Assembly: GCA_963792675.1 (NCBI GenBank)
Contig: CAWBWT010000005.1
Span: forward strand, 229,498 to 293,497
Source: JBBROS01 sp963792675
GTDB lineage: Bacteria > Pseudomonadota > Alphaproteobacteria > Acetobacterales > Acetobacteraceae
Direction of reading: 5' to 3'
Length of the DNA: 64,000 nt
Part shown: piece by piece, positions 10,341-19,184 of the stretch
How the letters are laid out: every line of letters starts with the position of its first letter
Numbering within the stretch: position 1 is the stretch's first letter
Translations under genes and position numbers: made by a program
The notes under the pieces: generated by a model
Databases searched by the model: none
Seen by the model: only the letters and a program-made list of their open reading frames with translations
What the model was told of the DNA's origin: nothing

Positions 10341-10852
10341 CCACCGCCTACCTCGCCGGCCCCGACGTTTTTTTGCCGGATGCCGCAGCGCATGCCCGGC
10401 GTAAACTCGCCATCTGCGCCCGGTACGGCATCGAGGGCCGCTCGCCGCTGAACGAGGATGCCGACGCGCTGGCCGTGATGAGCGGCGAGGAGGCGTGGCG
10501 CCTGATTTACCGCAAGGACATCGCCATGATGGAAGCCTGCGACATCGTCATCGCCAACCTCACTCCGTTCCGCGGCGCGTCGGCCGATAGCGGCACGCTG
10601 GTCGAAATCGGCTGGTTCCTGGGCCGCGGCCGGCCGATCTTCGGCTACTCGAACGTGGCGACGCCGTTCGCCGAGCGCTCGCGCCGGCAGATGGCGGCGG
10701 CCCCCGACCCGATGGAGGGGCTGGCCGTCGAGCGGTTCGGCCTCGCCGACAACCTCATGATCCCCGGTGCGGTGCTGGACGGCAGCGGCGGCTCGCTCAC
10801 CTTGCCCCTGGACGGGCGGAACCGGCCGTTCGAACTCGCTCGAGGTGTTTGA
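10337..10852 (+). CDS. nucleoside 2-deoxyribosyltransferase family protein
   Basis: A 171-residue protein of the nucleoside 2-deoxyribosyltransferase family, which cleaves or exchanges the N-glycosidic bond of nucleosides. Visible family features are the N-terminal YLAGPDVF and the segment CDIVIANLTPFRG followed by DSGTLVEIGWFLG, carrying the catalytic Glu. The GTG start overlaps the cdd stop by 4 nt, so it is translationally coupled. In this operon a role in releasing uracil (or another base) for upp fits well, either as a transferase or as a hydrolase. The exact acceptor cannot be deduced. Confidence 0.88.
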   Translation: MTTAYLAGPDVFLPDAAAHARRKLAICARYGIEGRSPLNEDADALAVMSGEEAWRLIYRKDIAMMEACDIVIANLTPFRGASADSGTLVEIGWFLGRGRPIFGYSNVATPFAERSRRQMAAAPDPMEGLAVERFGLADNLMIPGAVLDGSGGSLTLPLDGRNRPFELARGV

Positions 10853-10918
10853 GGCCTGCGTCGTCCTGGCGGCACAACGTTTGCGTGACCTGCAGCAACA
10901 AGCATCAGGAGCCAACCC

Positions 10919-12197
10919 ATGAGCACGAAACGCCGCACAACTCGCCGCACGCTGGTCAAGGCCGCCGCCGCTGCCGCCGGCACCGCCGCCGCGTTCCCGA
11001 CCGGCTTCCCGACGATCTGGGCGCAGAACATCAAGAACGTGACCTTGCGGCAGTTCGGCACCGGCGTGTCGGCGTTGAACCCGATCGCCGAGCGCGTGAA
11101 GCAGGACCTCGGCTTCACCCTCTCGATGACGGCGCTCGACACCGACGCGACCGCGCAGAAGGCGGTGACGCAGCCGCGCTCCTACGACGTCGCCGACATC
11201 GAGTACTTTCTGTGCAAGAAGGTGTTCCCCGCCGGCGTGCTGCAGCCGATCGACGTGAAGAAGATCAAGGAATACGGCCGCATCGTGCCGATCTTCACCA
11301 CCGGCAAGCTGACGCCCAGCAGCACGGTCGGGCAGGGCACGGCGCCGCATACGGTGAGCTTCGCCGAGGGGCCGAAGTCGGATAAGTTCGCCCGCGGCGA
11401 GAGCGGCTGGATGACGCTGATCCCGACCATCTACAACGCCGACACGCTCGGCATTCGCCCCGACCTGGTCGGCCGGCCGATCACCAAATGGTCCGACCTG
11501 GTCGACCCGGCGTTCAAGGGGAAGGCCAGCATCCTCAACATCCCCGGGATCGGCATCATGGACGCCGCGATGGTGATGGAGAGCCTCGGCCGCATGAAAT
11601 ACGCCGACAAGGGCAACATGACCAAGGAGGAGATCGACAAGACGGTCGCCTTCCTGATCGAAACCAAGCGCGCCGGGCAGTTCCGCGCGTTCTGGAAGAG
11701 CTTCGACGAGAGCGTGAACCTGATGGCGGCCGGCGAGGTGGTGATCCAGTCGATGTGGTCGCCCGCCGTGACCGCGGTGCGCAGCCGCGGCATCGCCTGC
11801 ACCTACCAGCCCTTGGCGGAGGGCTATCGCGGCTGGGGCGGCGGCCTCGGCATCGCCAAGCACCTGAGCGGGCTCGAGCTCGACGCCGCCTACGAGTACA
11901 TCAACTGGTATCTGTCCGGGCTGGGTCGGCGCCTACCTCAACCGCCAGGGCTATTACAGCGCGGTGCTCGAGACCGCGAAGCAGAACATGAGCGCCGACG
12001 AGTGGGGCTACTGGATGGAGGGCAAGGCCGCCGCCGCCGACATCGTCAGCCCCGACGGCAAGGTCATCGACAAGGCCGGCGCCAAGCGCGACGGCGGCTC
12101 GTTCGAGGACCGCATGAGCAAGGTCGCGTGCTGGAACTCGGTGATGGACCAGGACCGCTACATGGTCCAGAAGTGGAACGAGTTCGTGGCCGCTTGA
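10919..12197 (+). pseudogene. extracellular solute-binding protein (PotD/PotF-like), frameshifted as read
   Basis: Periplasmic binding protein of an ABC importer in the spermidine/putrescine family (solute-binding type 1/8). The N-terminus carries a Tat-like signal (RRTTRRTLVK then an Ala-rich stretch ending IWAQN). The frame runs well to YEYINWYLSG, then shifts; the expected continuation (VGAYLNRQGYYSAVLETAK and onward to WNEFVAA) is in the next frame. One extra base in the GGGCTGGG run near 11921 accounts for it; repaired length is about 425 residues. Two matching permease genes follow after a palindromic repeat. Conservation on both sides of the shift favours a sequence error. Confidence 0.82.
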
Positions 12198-12221
12198 CGG
12201 CGTCAGGCACGCCCAGCGTCA

Positions 12222-12366
12222 CCTCCCACGTCATGGCCGGACTTGATCCGGCCATCCGCTCCATCGCGGGGGCGAGGAGGGTGAAACCGCGGAGTCAGGG
12301 CTTGGGACCGCGGTGCGTCCCGAACCGCGTGGATGGCCAGATCAAGTCCGGCCATGACGTGGGAGG
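12222..12366. repeat. large palindromic intergenic element between binding protein and permease genes
   Basis: Two 36-bp arms in inverted orientation, 12222-12257 and 12331-12366, match at 35 of 36 positions and enclose 73 bp. Each arm contains its own smaller palindrome (TGGCCGGACTTGATCCGGCCA). The sequence type, with CATGGCCGGACTTGATCCGGCCATCC, is common as dispersed intergenic repeats in alphaproteobacteria (known from general experience). The transcript could fold into a long stem between two co-oriented transporter genes, which may protect the upstream mRNA or reduce read-through. Confidence 0.8.
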
Positions 12367-12384
12367 GGGCGTCGGCGGCCCGCC

Positions 12385-13227
12385 ATGAGCGTGCGTCCCT
12401 ACCTCCAGGCGGCCCCGCTCGCGCTTATCCTGGCCGCCTTTCTGCTGGTCCCGCTGCTCGCGATCGTCGTCGTCAGCTTCTGGGACTACGACAGCGTCCG
12501 CATCATTCCCGACTTCACGCTGCAGAACTACACCGACGTGCTCGGCTCCGCCGTCACCTGGCGCACCTACGCCAACACGCTCTGGTATGCGGCGATCGTT
12601 TGGGCGGTCACCCTGCCGCTCGGCTTCGGCGTCGCCTGGTTCCTCGCCTTCCAGATCCACTCCGCCGCGCTGCAGACCGCACTGTTCCTGCTCTGCACCG
12701 TGCCGTTCCTTACCAGCAACATCATCCGCATGATCGCTTGGGTTCCGTCGCTCGGGCGCAACGGGCTGGTGAACGGCGCGCTGCTGGGCGTGCACGCCAT
12801 CGACCGGCCGCTCGAGCAATTGCTGTTCTCCGATTTCGCAATCGTGCTGGCGTTCGTGCACCTTTATTCGCTGTTCATGGTGGTGCCGATCTTCAACTCC
12901 ATGATGCGCATCGACCGCCGCCTGATCGAGGCCGCGCGCGACGGCGGCGCCTCGGCGCTCGGCATCTTGTGGAACGTCGTAATCCCGCTTTGCCGGCCCG
13001 GCATCGGCATCGGCAGCACGTTCGTGGTCGCCTTGGTGATGGGCGACTTCATCACCGTGCGGCTGATGGGCGGCGGGCAGCGCGCCTCGGTCGGGCTGAT
13101 GATTTCCAACCAGATTGGCTTGCTGCAATACCCGGCCGCCTGCGCCAACGCGGTCGTGCTGCTCGCGGTCGTGCTGCTGCTGGTGGGCGCCATCCTGCGC
13201 GCCGCCCGGGTCCGGTCGCAGCTTTGA
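12385..13227 (+). CDS. ABC transporter permease (PotB/PotH-like)
   Basis: A 280-residue inner-membrane permease of the BPD_transp_1 family, spermidine/putrescine type. About six transmembrane segments are evident; the EAA loop is EAARDGGASALGILWNVVIPLCRPG near residues 178-202. The first periplasmic loop YDSVRIIPDFTLQNYTDVL resembles PotB/PotH proteins. It follows the binding protein gene after the palindromic element and overlaps the second permease by 4 nt. Polyamine or a related organic cation is a family-based guess for the ligand. Confidence 0.88.
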   Translation: MSVRPYLQAAPLALILAAFLLVPLLAIVVVSFWDYDSVRIIPDFTLQNYTDVLGSAVTWRTYANTLWYAAIVWAVTLPLGFGVAWFLAFQIHSAALQTALFLLCTVPFLTSNIIRMIAWVPSLGRNGLVNGALLGVHAIDRPLEQLLFSDFAIVLAFVHLYSLFMVVPIFNSMMRIDRRLIEAARDGGASALGILWNVVIPLCRPGIGIGSTFVVALVMGDFITVRLMGGGQRASVGLMISNQIGLLQYPAACANAVVLLAVVLLLVGAILRAARVRSQL

Positions 13228-14024
13228 CGCCGGGCCGCATCCTGATGGCCGCGCTGTTCGGCGCCTTCGTGCTGTTCCTTTACGGCCCGGTGGTGACGAT
13301 CGTCATCCTGGCGTTCGGCGGCCCCGACAGCGGCCTCACCTTCCCGATGCGCGGCTTCTCGCTCCATTGGTTCGGGCAGCTCGTGGCGACGCAAGCGGTC
13401 GGCAATCTGGGCGCGGCGCTCGGCCGCACCGCCATCCTCGCCGCCATGGTCGCCGTCACCACCGTGTGCGTGTCCGTCAGCGCCGGTCTCGCCTTCCGGC
13501 AGCCGTTCCGCGGCAGCGGCGCGCTGTTCACCCTGGCGCTCGCAAGCCTGATCGTGCCGTCGATCCTCGTCAGCCTTGGCGTCGGCTTGGTGTTCAGCCA
13601 AGCGGGGATCGACGCCGCTTGGTGGAGTGCGGCGTTCGGCGCCCAGCTCACCTGGACGCTGCCGTTCGGCCTGCTGATCGCGTTCGCCGTGTTCAACCGC
13701 TTCGACCGGTCCTGGGAGGAAGCGGCGCGGGACGCCGGCGCCTCGCCCTGGCAGAGTTTTGCCCATGTGCTGCTGCCGATCCTGCTGCCGCCGATCGTCG
13801 GCATCGCCCTGTTCGGCTTCAGCCTGAGCTGGGACGAGTTCCCCCGCACGCTGCTGACGGCCGGCAGCGACAACACGCTGCCGCTCGAGATCTACGGCAT
13901 GACCACGAACGTCACCTCCCCGGTGCTGTACGCGCTGGGCGCGGCGACCACGGGAGTGTCGCTGCTGGCGATCGGAGTGGGGCTGGCGGTGATCCGAAGG
14001 CTCGCGAAGCGGCGCGGGGTTTGA
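13224..14024 (+). CDS. ABC transporter permease (PotC/PotI-like)
   Basis: A 259-266 residue inner-membrane permease, partner of the preceding one. The EAA loop reads EEAARDAGASPWQSFAHVLLPILLPP, followed by the FSLSWDEFPRTLLTAG stretch typical of PotC/PotI. The TTG at 13224 overlaps the upstream stop (TTTGA), while ATG at 13245 is an alternative; overlap with the upstream gene favours the TTG. No ATPase gene follows, as the next gene is a minus-strand Uma2 protein, so the energising subunit must be encoded elsewhere or be shared. Confidence 0.87.
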   Translation: MTPGRILMAALFGAFVLFLYGPVVTIVILAFGGPDSGLTFPMRGFSLHWFGQLVATQAVGNLGAALGRTAILAAMVAVTTVCVSVSAGLAFRQPFRGSGALFTLALASLIVPSILVSLGVGLVFSQAGIDAAWWSAAFGAQLTWTLPFGLLIAFAVFNRFDRSWEEAARDAGASPWQSFAHVLLPILLPPIVGIALFGFSLSWDEFPRTLLTAGSDNTLPLEIYGMTTNVTSPVLYALGAATTGVSLLAIGVGLAVIRRLAKRRGV

Positions 14025-14065
14025 GGCGTTGCACGTACACGACCGTTGGGCCGCAGATCACCGCG

Positions 14066-14620
14066 TTACGGACCGCCGTAGATTTCCTCGACGGTGATGG
14101 TGAGTCCCGGCGGGTCCAGCGTGATCGGACCGTTGACCACGACCAGCGTGTCGATTCGGCCTCCCGCCCGGCGGTGGTGCGTCACCGTCCGCCGGATCGG
14201 ATGGACGATCAGGTAATGCGCGATCGAGGGGACCTGAAAGTAATCGGCCAGCTTGCCCCCGGTGTCCGCCGATGCGGTGCCGGGCGAGAGCACTTCAACG
14301 ACGACCACCGGGTTCGGCGCCGCAACGGCATCGTCCTCCATCGGCGTGCCGCAGTTCACCAGCGCGTCGGGTTCGTAGTCGCTGTCGCCGGTCTCGACCG
14401 TGGCGCCGTCGGGAAGCGCCTGGCAGTTCACGCCGGCCGCGGCGATGGCGCGGTCCAAGGCTTTATAGATGGCGCCTTTGACCCGGAGGTGGGCACCGCG
14501 TTCGGGCACCATGGCCACGATACGCCCGTTGATGCGTTCGTAACGGCCCGATGGCTGCGCGTCATACCAGCGCCTGAACTCCTCGCGGGAGTAGCGGCGG
14601 TTGATTTCGGGCGAGATCAT
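14066..14620 (-). CDS. Uma2 family endonuclease-fold protein (DUF820)
   Basis: A 184-residue protein of the Uma2/DUF820 family, which has a PD-(D/E)XK nuclease-like fold and uncertain biological role. Visible features are ERINGRIVAM near residue 28, YEPDALV near residue 82, and the core PVVVVEVLSPGTASADTGGKLADYF, containing the acidic/Lys active-site pattern E-V-L-S ... K. It is a single gene between an ABC operon and the GH97 gene, with no obvious partner. Such genes are often present in many copies, especially in cyanobacteria, and some resemble mobile-element cargo. Confidence 0.82.
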   Translation of the reverse strand: MISPEINRRYSREEFRRWYDAQPSGRYERINGRIVAMVPERGAHLRVKGAIYKALDRAIAAAGVNCQALPDGATVETGDSDYEPDALVNCGTPMEDDAVAAPNPVVVVEVLSPGTASADTGGKLADYFQVPSIAHYLIVHPIRRTVTHHRRAGGRIDTLVVVNGPITLDPPGLTITVEEIYGGP

Positions 14621-14716
14621 CTGACACTCCGGTCGCGGTACAATCGCTACTGTTTGGCGAGATCATTTCCTCGGTCAAGACGCCCCGCCACCGCGGGCTG
14701 CGAGGGCATCGCCATG

Positions 14717-16721
14717 CTACTTGGCCCTGCCAACTTGCACCATCACCACTCCGCCCCCGTGAGCCGCCAGTAGGAGCTCGACGACGTCGCCCCGCTCGAC
14801 GGGCCGGTCCCGTTCGACGGTAAGCGCGCTGGGCGCATCGCCGTCTGCGTATACCGTCGCCGAGGCCGGACCCGCCGGCAAGAAGCCGAGCGGCACCGAG
14901 ACCGAGCGCGCTTCGGCGCCGTTCATCGCGCCCACGTACCACACCGCACCGCGTGCGCCGGGCCAGCACGATGAAGGCGCCGATCTCGCCAAGGAGGAAC
15001 CGGGTCTCGTCCCAACTCGTCGGCACCTCGGACAGGAAGTCCATCCCCGCAGCGTCGTCGTACGTGGCCGGGCTGTCGGAGACGCAGGCGAAGGGGCTGA
15101 GGAACACCACGTACATCGCCAAGGCCTGGCCGCGCGTGGTTTGCACCATCGGCAGCACGTCGCGCGGGACGAACTGGTCTGGTGCGACATTACGGAAACC
15201 GCCGGGCGTGTAGTCCATCGGCCCAAGCAGCAGCCGCGTGTACGCCAGCGCCACGTTGTGCCGCGACGTCACCCGCGTGGTCCATTTGTTGTACTCGGCG
15301 CCCATCACGCCTTCCTGCGTGACGAAGTTCGGATAGGTCCGCTCCAGCCCCACCGGATGCGTCGCGCCGTGCAGGTCCACCATCAACCGATTGGCGGCGG
15401 CCTTCGACAGCACGCGATGGTAGAACGCCATCATCTCCTGGTCGTCGCGGTTCATGAAGTCGACCTTGATGCCGCGCAGGCCGATGCGTTCATACCAGCG
15501 CAGCGCCGCTTCCATCTGCGCGTCGAGGTGCGCCCAGTTCAGCCATACGAACAGGCCGATGCCGCGTTGCCGCCCGTACTGCACCAGCGCCGGCAGGTCG
15601 ATCTCCGGGACCGAACGGGTGACGTCGATGTTCGGCCCGGCGGTCTTCTGGTCCGGATTCGCGTACCAGCTCGCGTCGATCAGCAGGTACTGCAGCCCGG
15701 CCTTCGCGGCGAAGTCGATCAGCTGGCGCATGTGCGCGGTGCCCATGCGCGGCTCGGCCGGGTCGGCCGGGGCCTCCATGCTCCACCAATCCCACGCCGC
15801 CTTGCCCGGCCGGATCCAGGACGGGTCCGCGACCCGGGACGGCGCGGCCAGCGTGGTGATGAAGTTCGAGCAGATCAGCTGGCCGGGCGTGTCCGCGATC
15901 ATCACCACGCGCCAGGGCGAGGCATGCGTGCCGCCGACCGGCCAACGCGCCGCAACGGCGGGCTCGCTGCCGGGGATCGGCGGCAGGCGGGCCGCGACGC
16001 CCGGCTGCTCGTCCTCGGACCGGGCCAAGTAAAGGGCCGGGTAGTGCTCCACCCCGGCCTCGGCCAAGGCGAAGGCGGCCCCGCCTCGGGTGGTGCACAC
16101 CAGCGGCAGGTCGAACAGGCTGTGCGGCTCGATATAAGCGGCCGAGACCGGGCGGAACTCCGTCTCGTGCGCGGTGTCGAACGCGCCGAGATCGGCGCCC
16201 CAGCAGGTGACGTCCTGCGCAAAGACGAACCGGGTCAGCTCCGCGCGGATCGCATGGGCGGACCCGGCCGCCAGCTCGTAGCGGAACGCGGCGCCTTCGT
16301 CATAAGCCCGTACCACCAGGCGCAGCATGCGCCGGGTCGGCGCGTCCTGCAGCAGGTCGAGCGTGAGTTGCTGTCCGGCCGCCCGGACGTGCCGGGTCTT
16401 GCCGCAGACGAGCGTGTAGTCGTCGGCGACGGTCGCGCGCGCCGTTCGAACCAGGTGCAGGCCGCTCGAGAGCGGGCCGCCGTCCAGCAGGTCCAGGCCG
16501 AGCGCCGGCAACCGGAGCAGCACGGTGCCGTCGTATCGCACCGTCAGGCCGAGTGTGCCCGCACCGGTCAGCGTCGCTTCGACCACGATGCGTCCGTTCG
16601 GCGAGCGGATCGTCCCCGGGTTCGGGGCAGCCCGGATGGCAGGCAGGCTGGCGGCGGCGCCGGCCTGCAGGACGCGTCGGCGCGTGGGGAGTGGCCGGGC
16701 CGGCGGTGGGGCGTTGCTCAT
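14717..16721 (-). pseudogene. GH97 family glycoside hydrolase, frameshifted as read
   Basis: A secreted glycoside hydrolase family 97 enzyme (alpha-glucosidase or alpha-galactosidase type), about 667 residues after repair. A Tat signal (PTRRRVLQAGAAAS) starts at residue 12. The TIM-barrel shows KAAWDWWSME, LLIDASWY and IKVDFMNRDDQEMM; the Asp in KVDF is the nucleophile position of retaining GH97 alpha-galactosidases, which favours that subgroup. The frame is lost near 14950, after IGAFIVLAR, and the C-terminal beta domain (RGAVWYVGAMNG and onward) is in the next frame; one extra base explains this. An upstream ATG at 16832 would place the Tat signal internally, so the ATG at 16721 is preferred. 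Confidence 0.85.
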
Positions 16722-16915
16722 GCAGCGGCCATATGCTGCATTGCAGAGCGGGGCCACCCCGCGCCCGGCGTCCATCGCCGCTTCTTGATCGCCAGACCCG
16801 TCGAGCGCGCGGCGCTCGGTGATGACAGCCATTGTGAGTTGTCGGGGGCCACCGGTTCATTTCTGACCTGGCACACCATTTCAGGCCGGCGGCGTGCCAG
16901 CCGCAAGGAGGGACG

Positions 16916-17470
16916 ATGCAAGCGGTTACTGAAAATGCCACCCGATACGACGGCCGGACCATGGTGTTCCATTGGCTGACGGCGATCCTGGTCGCCACGC
17001 AATGGCTGGGTGCGCAAACCATCGACTGGTTTCCGCGCGGGCCGCTGCGGGTCGATGCGCGGTCGGTGCACATCACGGTCGGGGTTCTGCTGGGGCTGGT
17101 GCTGGCCGGCCGGATCGTGTGGCGGGCGACCGAGGGGCGGCGCCTTCCGCTGGCGGACTCGGGCGTGTTGGCGGTGCTGTCGAAGGCAACCCATTGGGTG
17201 CTCTATCTGCTGCTGATCGCCATGATCTGCGTCGGCTTGTTCCTGGCATGGACGCGGGGAGACAGCCTGTTCAACCTGTTCAGCATCCCCGCCTACGATC
17301 CCGGCAACAAGGCCCTGGTCAACCAGACGCAGGAGCTGCATGCGACGATCGGCTGGATCATCGTCGGCCTAGCCGGGGTCCACGCCGCGGCCGCCTTGAT
17401 GCATCGCTTCCTGTGGCACGACGGCGTGCTGGCGCGCATGCTGCCCGGGCCAGCGGCGCCAAGGCCGTAG
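16916..17470 (+). CDS. cytochrome b561 family protein
   Basis: A 184-residue inner-membrane di-haem cytochrome b561 (CybB-like). Four hydrophobic helices are visible; likely haem ligands are the His in MVFHWLTA (about residue 19), His in SVHITVG (52), His in KATHWVLY (92) and His in ELHATIGW (142). AAGGAGGG lies 5 nt before the ATG. It probably passes electrons between the quinone pool and a periplasmic acceptor, with superoxide reported for E. coli CybB. It is divergent from the GH97 gene and convergent with hutU, so apparently monocistronic. Confidence 0.9.
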   Translation: MQAVTENATRYDGRTMVFHWLTAILVATQWLGAQTIDWFPRGPLRVDARSVHITVGVLLGLVLAGRIVWRATEGRRLPLADSGVLAVLSKATHWVLYLLLIAMICVGLFLAWTRGDSLFNLFSIPAYDPGNKALVNQTQELHATIGWIIVGLAGVHAAAALMHRFLWHDGVLARMLPGPAAPRP

Positions 17471-17510
17471 CGGTTCTCCTTCACGCCCGGAACTTTTCCC
17501 CGGGGAACAG

Positions 17511-19184
17511 CTAGGTCCCAGCCAAGCCCGGGAGGTCCAGCTTGTTTGCCGCCGCGCATTCGAGCGCCGTCTCATACCCGGCGTCGGCATGGCGCATGAC
17601 GCCGGTCGCCGGATCGTTCCACAGCACGCGCTCGAGCCGCCGGGCCGCTTCCGGCGTACCGTCGGCGACGATCACCATCCCGGCGTGCTGCGAGAAGCCC
17701 ATGCCGACGCCGCCGCCATGATGCAGGCTGACCCAGGTGGCGCCCGAGGCGCAGTTCAGCAGCGCGTTCAGCATCGGCCAGTCCGACACCGCGTCGGAGC
17801 CGTCCCGCATCGCCTCGGTCTCGCGGTTCGGGCTGGCGACGCTGCCGCTGTCGAGGTGGTCGCGCCCGATCACCACCGGCGCCTCGAGTTCGCCCGAGGC
17901 GACCATCTCGTTGAACGCCAGGCCAAGCCGGTGCCGGTCGCCGAGCCCGACCCAGCAGATGCGCGCCGGCAAGCCTTGGAAGCGGATCCGCTCGCGCGCC
18001 ATGTCGAGCCAGCGGTGCAGCGGCCGGTTGTCCGGCAGCAATTCCTTGACCTTGGCGTCGGTGCGGAAGATGTCCTCGGGGTTGCCGGACAGCGCCGCCC
18101 AGCGGAACGGGCCGATGCCGCGGCAAAACAGCGGGCGGATGTAGGCGGGCACGAATCCCGGGAAGTCGAACGCGTCCGCGACGCCCTCCTCCTGCGCCAT
18201 CTGGCGGATGTTGTTGCCGTAATCGACCGTCGGCACGCCCATCCGGTGGAAATCCAGCATCGCCCGCACATGCCCGGCCATGGAGGCGCGGGCGGCACGG
18301 GCGACGGACGCCGGGTCACGCTCGCGGGCGGCCTCCCAGCGGGCGAGGTCCCAGCCTTGCGGCAAATAGCCGTTGACCGGGTCATGCGCCGAGGTCTGGT
18401 CGGTGACGATGTCGGGACGCACGCCGCCCGTTTTCATGCGCCGCACGAGTTCGGCAAACACGTCGGCCGCGTTGCCGAGCAGCCCGACTGAGACCGGCGG
18501 TCCCGAACGCGCGGCGTCGATTAGCGCCAGCGCCTCGTCCAGCGTCGCCGCTTGACGGTCGAGGTAGCCGGTGCGCAGCCGCATCTCGATCCGGCTCGGC
18601 TGGCATTCGACCGCCAGCATCGAGGCGCCGGCCATGGTGGCCGCCAGCGGCTGCGCGCCGCCCATGCCGCCCAACCCGGCCGTCAGGATCCAACGGCCGG
18701 CGAGGTCGCCGCCGTAATGCTGGCGCCCCGCTTCCACAAAGGTCTCGTAGGTGCCTTGGACGATGCCCTGGCTGCCGATGTAGATCCACGATCCGGCCGT
18801 CATCTGGCCGTACATCATCAGCCCCTTGCGCTCGAGATCGCGGAAATGCTCCCAGGTCGCCCAGCGCGGCACCAGGTTGCTGTTGGCGATCAGCACGCGG
18901 GGCGCATCGGGGTGGGTGCGGAACACGCCGACCGGCTTGCCCGATTGCACCAGCAGCGTCTCGTCCGCGTCCAGCCGCCGCAGGGTCGCGCAGATGGCGT
19001 CGAACGCCGCCCAGTTGCGCGCCGCCTTGCCGATGCCGCCATAAACCACGAGGTCGCCGGGCCGCTCGGCCACTTCGGGGTCGAGGTTGTTCATCAGCAT
19101 CCGCAGCGGCGCCTCGGTCTGCCACGACTTCGCGGACAGCTCCGTACCGCGCGGCGCGCGAATGACGCGTTCGTTGCCGGTCAT
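17511..19184 (-). CDS. hutU: urocanate hydratase
   Basis: A 557-residue cytosolic urocanase, the second step of histidine degradation, converting urocanate to imidazolonepropionate with tightly bound NAD+. Length equals the family norm. Characteristic stretches include YGGIGKAARNW near residue 48, the NAD site GLGGMGGAQPLA near residue 170, and the active-site-region GIGPFRWAALSG with SGATWVSLHHGGGVG near the C-terminus. Its ATG overlaps the hutH stop by 4 nt, so the pair is one transcript with hutH first. No hutI, hutG or hutC gene is present in the window. Confidence 0.96.
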   Translation of the reverse strand: MTGNERVIRAPRGTELSAKSWQTEAPLRMLMNNLDPEVAERPGDLVVYGGIGKAARNWAAFDAICATLRRLDADETLLVQSGKPVGVFRTHPDAPRVLIANSNLVPRWATWEHFRDLERKGLMMYGQMTAGSWIYIGSQGIVQGTYETFVEAGRQHYGGDLAGRWILTAGLGGMGGAQPLAATMAGASMLAVECQPSRIEMRLRTGYLDRQAATLDEALALIDAARSGPPVSVGLLGNAADVFAELVRRMKTGGVRPDIVTDQTSAHDPVNGYLPQGWDLARWEAARERDPASVARAARASMAGHVRAMLDFHRMGVPTVDYGNNIRQMAQEEGVADAFDFPGFVPAYIRPLFCRGIGPFRWAALSGNPEDIFRTDAKVKELLPDNRPLHRWLDMARERIRFQGLPARICWVGLGDRHRLGLAFNEMVASGELEAPVVIGRDHLDSGSVASPNRETEAMRDGSDAVSDWPMLNALLNCASGATWVSLHHGGGVGMGFSQHAGMVIVADGTPEAARRLERVLWNDPATGVMRHADAGYETALECAAANKLDLPGLAGT

